Positions 58,641 to 64,000 of a stretch of DNA of 64,000 bases are shown piece after piece (position 1 is the first letter of the stretch; every line of letters begins with the position of its first letter). Made by a program: the position numbers and the translations under genes. Under the pieces are notes generated by a model. That model did not search any database and was not told where the DNA came from. It was given only the letters and a program-made list of their open reading frames with translations. The stretch is from Adiantum capillus-veneris (Eukaryota > Streptophyta > Polypodiopsida > Polypodiales > Pteridaceae), in assembly GCA_014529385.2 (NCBI GenBank), contig CM043959.1, positions 12,900,809 to 12,964,808 of the forward strand, read 5' to 3'.

Positions 58641-59813
58641 AAATCAACAAATATCTATTCCCATCAATTTCTAGAACTAGATGAACCACTATGGAAATCA
58701 CAGAAGGATGCAGTGTCAACAGATGATGATTGGTTAGATAGAATGGACCTTCGCATCAAAGTACAACTGAACAATCATAGCACAAATGCATTGGTCGATA
58801 CAGGTGCTCAAGAAAGTGCAATTAGTTATTCCACGTACAAGAAATCAACGAATCAGTCTTTGACAACAGGAATATCGACTTTTAAAGGATGCAACAAAAA
58901 CCCAACACCAACACTGGGAGTAGTCAACTTAAATGTGATAGTACATGGATGTTCATGCCCTCATCAATCTGTATGCTTACCAGATGAACACATGAATGAA
59001 AAAATGATTCTTGGAATCTTATGGATGCGGATGTACATGGCAGTACTAGATTGGGATACCAATCAGCTCAAGCTATCACCTAAAGGCGGACAACTCATTG
59101 TTCCAATTGCACCAAGCAAAGAGGAATGGAAAGGAGGTTACCAGCAGAATAAACCACGAAGCAATTGATCTTTTCCATTCTATAGACAAGCAAATTCTAC
59201 AAGTAGCATGCAAGGAGTGAGGCATATGTGGGTACCAAAAGCACAACTTAAGGACAACAAGCCGTGTCAAATCTGGGTGCCCAAAACATCATCTATTGTA
59301 CCAAAGATGGTTCCAAGGTTCAAAACAGAAAGAAGACCATCTTTGAGCAGGGAACCTAGACCAAGATGGATTTAGAGGAAAAAGGAGCACTTATCTTCTC
59401 CGCCAACTGTAAAACCAATGAAGCAGTGGAGAGTTAAGTCTCCAAACACTCAACCCGAACATTTCATTGAAGAAAAAACAAGATATCAATGGCGAGTAAT
59501 AGCTCAACAACCATCATTACTGATACCAACAGCTCAGGAAATTAGTGTGTCAAAGCATCCTAACGGTACAATAAAGCAAAGAGCACACAAGCTACAAGAT
59601 TTGCTCTTTGGGAAACAACAACAAAAAACCTCGACCTCAGAAACCCTTGAGTTAATTACTCAAGACCCAACTCTTGCACAACATAATGGTTTAAATTACA
59701 TTGATCTTCAAAGCATGGTAGAGCCAACCAAGACTATGCATAGACACAATTGTTCAACCCATGCACACAGTCATCCCGGAGTACGCTACTTAGGAGGGGT
59801 GGAAGGGAATTAA
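58641..59813 (+). pseudogene. P-b extra ORF after integrase, with a second retropepsin-like domain
   Basis: One frame of about 390 codons with two stops (59166-59168 TGA and a TAG near 59371), in a different frame from integrase. Residues around 45-60 read NALVDTGAQESAIS, the aspartic-protease active site in its canonical DTGA form. About 70 residues further MILGILWMRMYMAVLDW fits the second psi-loop region (ILG-x-x-W). The rest is basic and carries repeated WVPK motifs (HMWVPKAQ, QIWVPKTSS). P-b already has a protease-like block before RT (LLDSGVG), so this is an extra one. There is no in-frame ATG near the start, so it may be spliced or fused. It could also be a fragment captured from another element. 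Confidence 0.6.
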
Positions 59814-60557
59814 GTAATTAAGGACATTGTTTGAAGAGGGAGGAAAAAGTTGGATGTTAACGTGTGATTTTTGCAAAATTACCTAATAATGCCCTTAACA
59901 AGTCATCATTAGGGGAAATATAACTGATAACATCTTCCCGATGAGTGTAAAAAGTTTATATGCTATCAAAAAATCATCAAAAAATATTCTTTTTTGGTTA
60001 TTTTCATCAATTTTCTTGATATTGGGATTTAAAAATGGAGAAATCCACCAAAAAACAATAAAGCAATGTTGTTCAATGGATTTTTCTAATTATTGAATTT
60101 TCACTTTGCTTTTTTAGCATATTTTATTATTTTCTTTGACTTGTTTAATAAACAGGTCAAAAACTAATAATAAATAGCAAATGAGCTCAGACGGAGAAAT
60201 TGAAGATTGATTAAAAGGACAAGGCGGACCAGAATAATAAAACTCAAAAGAATCGACAGATGGAAGCGAGAAAGCCTAGATTAGGCTGCCAAGGCCTACT
60301 TTCGCAAATTCTTGTAGAATGAGCTAACGGGATCCGATTGAAGAAATTTTTGAGTCTAACATAGATGTCACAGCCTAGTAGGACTAACAGGGGAATTTGG
60401 GGAAAAAAAGTTTTGAAAGTCCGAGTATAGATATCCAAGGTGGCCCAAAATCACCTCATTTCCACTAGTGACTCTTGGAGGAGAGAGCTCTCGACCTTCT
60501 TTGCGCGCAATTTTCGGAGTCCACAGTCGCCCATTTACAGCACTGTCTCACACGGAC
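59814..60557 (+). other. Non-coding segment with possible internal promoter
   Basis: Begins just after a purine-rich run (AGGAGGGGTGGAAGGGAA, about 59790-59807) that could be a polypurine tract. However, no LTR partner of the following DNA is found upstream of the P-b primer site. A TATAGATA box at 60426-60433 lies about 130 bases before the first exon of the downstream ORF. No coding signal. Confidence 0.4.
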
Positions 60558-63168
60558 ATGAGGGGTAAGTTCTAAGCTTATCAATGAAAAATTATATATG
60601 GCCGGGTAGCAAGTCTAGGCTCAGGTAAAAACCCTAGAAAACCCAGCTGTGCACGAAGTCCTACGACCCAAAATTGACCATAGCAACCTGTCAGTTCAAC
60701 CAAATTGGATGAGACTTGAACTGTAGCATCCCCCTTTATAATAGAACACTTCTATATCACCAGATGACCATTTGGCGGGGGTCAAGAGGGTTCCAAGTAA
60801 ATAATCTAGGTTTTTGCCATATGTGAGAATTGGATTCTGACTCCACAGGTAGCTCATAGACTAGGTCTATACACAATGTACCCTGGATGGTTTCATGAAA
60901 AGAGTCAAGGCAAGCTCTTGAATAGCGAAAAATAGCTCAAAGGATACAAAGCATCAAATTTGACATATGAAGTCAAACTGACTTCAAATGGGCCAAAACT
61001 GAATGAGTAGCATCAGGACTATGTAGCGGACAAGTCCATAGCTTCAAAAGTGACTAACCAGCTCCACATGACATCTAGTCACAAAAATCTACGATTTTAG
61101 AGTCGACAATAGCACGAAGTAATACCAACACGACAAAAATTTACCAAATTCATTTGAGGACTTGTTTTAGATGTATTGAATATGTTTAGGTCATCAAATT
61201 GTCAAGTCTTGCAAAAAAATTAATTGTGCTGTAAATAATTGTGATTATTTACTTTTGTGCTTGTTTGGCTTGAAAATGATCTCTTCACTTCACCTATCAC
61301 TTGTACACATCTATTACATGCCACATTTCAAGTATGAGCCAAAATGATTAAAAAAAACTTGAAAATTGTCAAAAAACGCACCAAAGTCTTTCCTATCCAA
61401 TTTTTGAGTTATCTATCACATTTTTTGATCCAAATAACCCCACATCTCATACACAGAGTCTACATCATGCCTAGAACCAATTTGCAACAAAAAATGTACA
61501 TTTTGATGAAAAAGTTAATAATCATGATTATTTACTTTCTTGCCAAAATGGGTGAAATCTGCAACTTATGGGACCAAAAAACATAATGTCCCAAGTCCAC
61601 TGATCAAGTTTGAGCAAATTTGGATCTTTAAAACTCAAAATCTCTTTATATCTACTGTTTTAGAGTATGAAAGCCTAAATTTGGGACCATTTCCACATAG
61701 TGCACTCAAATGAGCCCTCACTTCACTTAGAGTACCTAAATGCCAAATATTCAAGCCTATCAGGTCAAAAATGCAAAAAGTTGGAAAAAATCCTCAGTTG
61801 TAAATAATCGTGATTATTTACTTTTGTTACAATTTTTGCTTGAATTGCAGAAGTTTGATCTCTACATGTTTTTATGCATCTATGCATGCTCCAAAATTGA
61901 TTTGAAGCAAAATGGACATCGTTTGTCAACAATTCAGACTCGGGGCATTTCAAACCAAATTTGCAGAATTTTCTATTTTTGGTACTGTATTCCCTTAACA
62001 GGAGCAATGCAAGGTACCGAGAAGGCAAAGAAAAGGGTGTCCCAGAAAAAATAGCTGCAATAGTTGCCACCCTACCAACTAGATCCAAGTTTAGTAAAGA
62101 TGGCAAAGGCAACTTACTTGTCAAGAGAGCAGCTTGAAGAAAACAACACAACTGTTTTCACTGACAGGTTCAAGAGTGAAGAAGGACACCAAGTGGAACT
62201 GCAAATGCTACCAAAGGAGATTTATGATGTAACTGCAAAGCCAGACACCAAAGAAGCCAAGAGAAGGCTAGGCCTAAGGGACTTCTACGACTAGGAACCA
62301 TGTGGCGTGGATTTCCAGAAGGCATATGAGTTACTGTCTATGATCAAAGAAGACGGGTCAGCCCAAATCACTGATCAACAAGGGCAGAAGGTAGAAGTAG
62401 TAATCACTAAAGAGACAGTGTCTGAGGCACTTAAGCTGCCAATTGAAGGTTTGATGATGCGGGCCAAGGACAGAAAGACAGCAAGCACTTTTACCAAAGA
62501 TACAACTGTTGCCACCTTTTTCGATCTCATCCAGAGGCAAGTGGAAGGACCAACTCGCCTATACTATCAACACTTTCACTTCTTATCAAAGAGACCACCA
62601 CCAAAAACCACCCCAAACCATGCAGTTGCGACCACCTTCACGCAAGTATTGAAGTCGACAACCAGACATGCAATTGATCATGTGCAATATGTACTGACGA
62701 CACTAAAAGGCACAAAGAAAGAAGGTAAAATCACATATCTGGTCGCTCCTAAAGTGCTGACAAGAATAGCATATCATGCTATTGGGATGGCCGACAATTT
62801 GTCGCCATTCCTAGATCAGAACACCTGGATTGTGGGTGGCTGTTCAACCTTCTCCAAGAACCACACGTTCAACAAAGAGAGTGTATAAGTCAGATGAAGA
62901 ATATGCAAAAAGCTCCCATGAAGCTCATAGTAGTGAAAGCTCGGACAACAAAGAAAGATGAGCAAAAATTGAAGAAATGAAAAAGAAAGCAGTAGCCACA
63001 CACTAAGAAGACCCTCAACAAAAGAAGGTGAGATTTGAAAGAGAAAAGCAGACTTATAAAAGGAGCTGCCAAGCTGCAGGTGAGGACCCTGAAAGATGGG
63101 TTCCAAGAGATATAAGAGGACCCAGAACCAAGAACCTTGCACGGAAAGGAACAGAGTGTAACATTTAA
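60558..63168 (+). pseudogene. P-b 3' extra ORF (aORF), two exons, several stops
   Basis: Exon 1 is ATGAGGG at 60558-60564, followed by the donor GTAAGT. The acceptor CCCTTAACAG ends at 62001 and exon 2 joins in frame (Met-Arg-Gly-Ala-Met-Gln). Exon 2 reads KAKKRVSQKK, LPPYQLDPSLV, KEAKRRLGLRDFY, DFQKAYELLSMIKEDG, KETVSEALKLPIEG and LTRIAYHAIGMADN. TAG stops at 62058, 62067 and 62292 all fit CAG-to-TAG changes. A frameshift near 62885 leads to a lysine- and glutamate-rich tail with two further stops, ending about 63168. I do not recognise the protein. The middle loosely resembles plant transposon-associated proteins that have a 'GKEV-ALxLP' pattern, a weak inference. The intron (60565-62001) holds three palindromes. 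Confidence 0.5.
61231..61821 (+). repeat. Three spaced palindromes in the aORF intron of P-b
   Basis: Sites at 61231-61252, 61512-61537 and 61800-61821; aligned spacing is 283 and 286 bp. The third repeats the leader form: arm GTAAATAATC, centre GT, arm GATTATTTAC. The second has an AT centre. The monomers between them are AT-rich and diverged but share CAAAAATGCAAAAAG before the palindrome. Confidence 0.9.
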
Positions 63169-64000
63169 TGGCCTAGTAACTTGTGTGTAGCGAAAAATAG
63201 CATGAACATAGTGAGCATTTCATTAGAATAGATTCCTAATGAGAATAACAAGAGTTCTTGGGTGGAGAGAGCAACAAAAAGCATAACACCTAGTTAGATA
63301 GCATGAACAATACTTCAAAGGAGAGAGAAATTAAGCAATTGACAACAGTTGAGGAACAGATTTTCATGGAGCCGGTCCCCCCTCTAAAAGGCTTTGTATT
63401 ATGGTTTCTCCTATCAAGAGAGACATTTTACAATACAATTCTTTGTGTTCCTTCAATACTAGCTAGTGCAATGAAGATGGAAACTTCAAGCACTAATCAC
63501 AACACTTATCAAACACAACATCAATTTCCTCACGATCTCAGACCCAAGACTCACACACCTTCGAAGATGGTGAGAGCTAGCGGGGTATGAGAGTGGATTG
63601 AGAGGAAGAAGGAGTATTCTTACGAGAAAGATATACATCTCCTCACATAATCACTCTTATTAGCATATCTTAGCTTAGTAATTAGCATAATAGAGGAAAT
63701 GAGCATGCATTGAAGCTTGGCTCTCGGTTGGATTTTCATCACAAAACCAAGAGTTGTTGGTGTAGGCCTCCCTTCTCACAAGCTTGGAGTAGGTGGTAAG
63801 CTTTCCATTAAAGCTTGAGAAGGAGAGAGAGAGAGAGAGTCTTCTTCCTTCACACATAGATTGTGTGAGTGTGTAAGTCAATAATCCTTTGAAAAATCAG
63901 CCCCCCCTCTCTCTTGATCGACCCCTCTTGCTATTTACTCATGCTCACATCCTATTGGACCTCCCCAACCTCAACCAATGGAAATTAAGCAGCATAAGTG
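63158..64000 (+). repeat. P-family 3' module, plus copy (cut by the window end)
   Basis: Counterpart of 2520-3557 in opposite orientation. Starts TGTAACATTTAATGG just at the end of the aORF, after GGAAAGGAACAGAG, which could serve as a polypurine tract. It might be the 3' LTR start of P-b, but the matching 5' LTR sequence was not found upstream of 17416. A 95-codon ORF at 63303-63590 is not called because the inverted copy does not preserve the protein. Confidence 0.55.
63814..63840. repeat. (GA)n microsatellite
   Basis: About 18 bp of pure GA with flanking near-repeats, at the position of the longer tract in the inverted copy at 2821-2872. Confidence 0.85.

Noticed and set aside
59790-59857. 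Polypurine tract followed by a 3' LTR starting near 59858 (TGTTAACGTG)
   Set aside because: The following sequence does not match the P-b 5' LTR region, and coding-like sequence of the same family continues to 63168. Kept only as an alternative.
1-64000. Host protein-coding genes, tRNA or rRNA genes
   Set aside because: I scanned for typical plant gene domains and tRNA-like cloverleaf landmarks and found none outside transposon sequence; a tRNA scan would be needed to exclude them formally.

Overview
This is repeat-rich nuclear DNA from a land plant with a large genome. I see no cellular gene, tRNA, rRNA or CRISPR array. Almost everything recognisable is Ty3/gypsy LTR retrotransposon sequence in nested layers, plus one MITE-like element, a degenerate minisatellite and several microsatellites. 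Plant origin follows from plant-type chromoviruses (chromodomain after integrase), dual-RNase H (Tat-like) elements and plant-type primer binding sites. The exact clade cannot be fixed from sequence alone; a fern, lycophyte or gymnosperm is a guess.

Left arm (1-17.4 kb): the decayed 3' end of a plus-strand chromovirus (1-1.9 kb); a truncated minus-strand member (P-a) of a family I call P (about 2.5-6.1 kb); a 177-bp inverted-repeat element (6125-6301); a decayed minus-strand chromovirus (about 6.3-11.1 kb); a 3.3-kb degenerate minisatellite whose unit holds a short hairpin (11.17-14.45 kb); then unassigned DNA up to the 5' LTR of a second, plus-strand P element (P-b).

Main body (16.6-64 kb): P-b is the host of all later insertions. 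Its leader was hit by a minus-strand chromovirus, O (17867-40762, 2.76-kb LTRs, perfect 5-bp target duplication CACCA). The leader of O was in turn hit by a plus-strand Tat-like element, I (25138-37392, 2.6-kb LTRs, 4-bp duplication ACAT). Separately, a minus-strand relative of I, element K (47371-57658), split the P-b integrase between its zinc finger and catalytic core. P-b resumes at 57659 and runs beyond the window.

The most interesting content lies in the non-canonical parts. (1) I and K carry a conserved pair of about 70-residue ORFs (types A and B, paralogous to each other) between PBS and gag, in swapped order. (2) I also has two larger paralogous ORFs (C and D) that lack an in-frame ATG but join in frame to a 16-codon exon inside the LTR through plausible splice sites. 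(3) O shows the same layout: an LTR exon of 47 codons joins in phase to a 166-residue leader exon. (4) P elements carry recurring palindromes spaced about 280-290 bp in the gag leader and again in an apparent intron upstream of a 3' extra ORF; in P-a the palindrome has a different sequence but is still a palindrome with a GT centre. (5) P-b has an additional aspartic-protease-like ORF downstream of integrase.

All boundaries, splice sites and similarity counts were read by eye; no search or alignment program was run.
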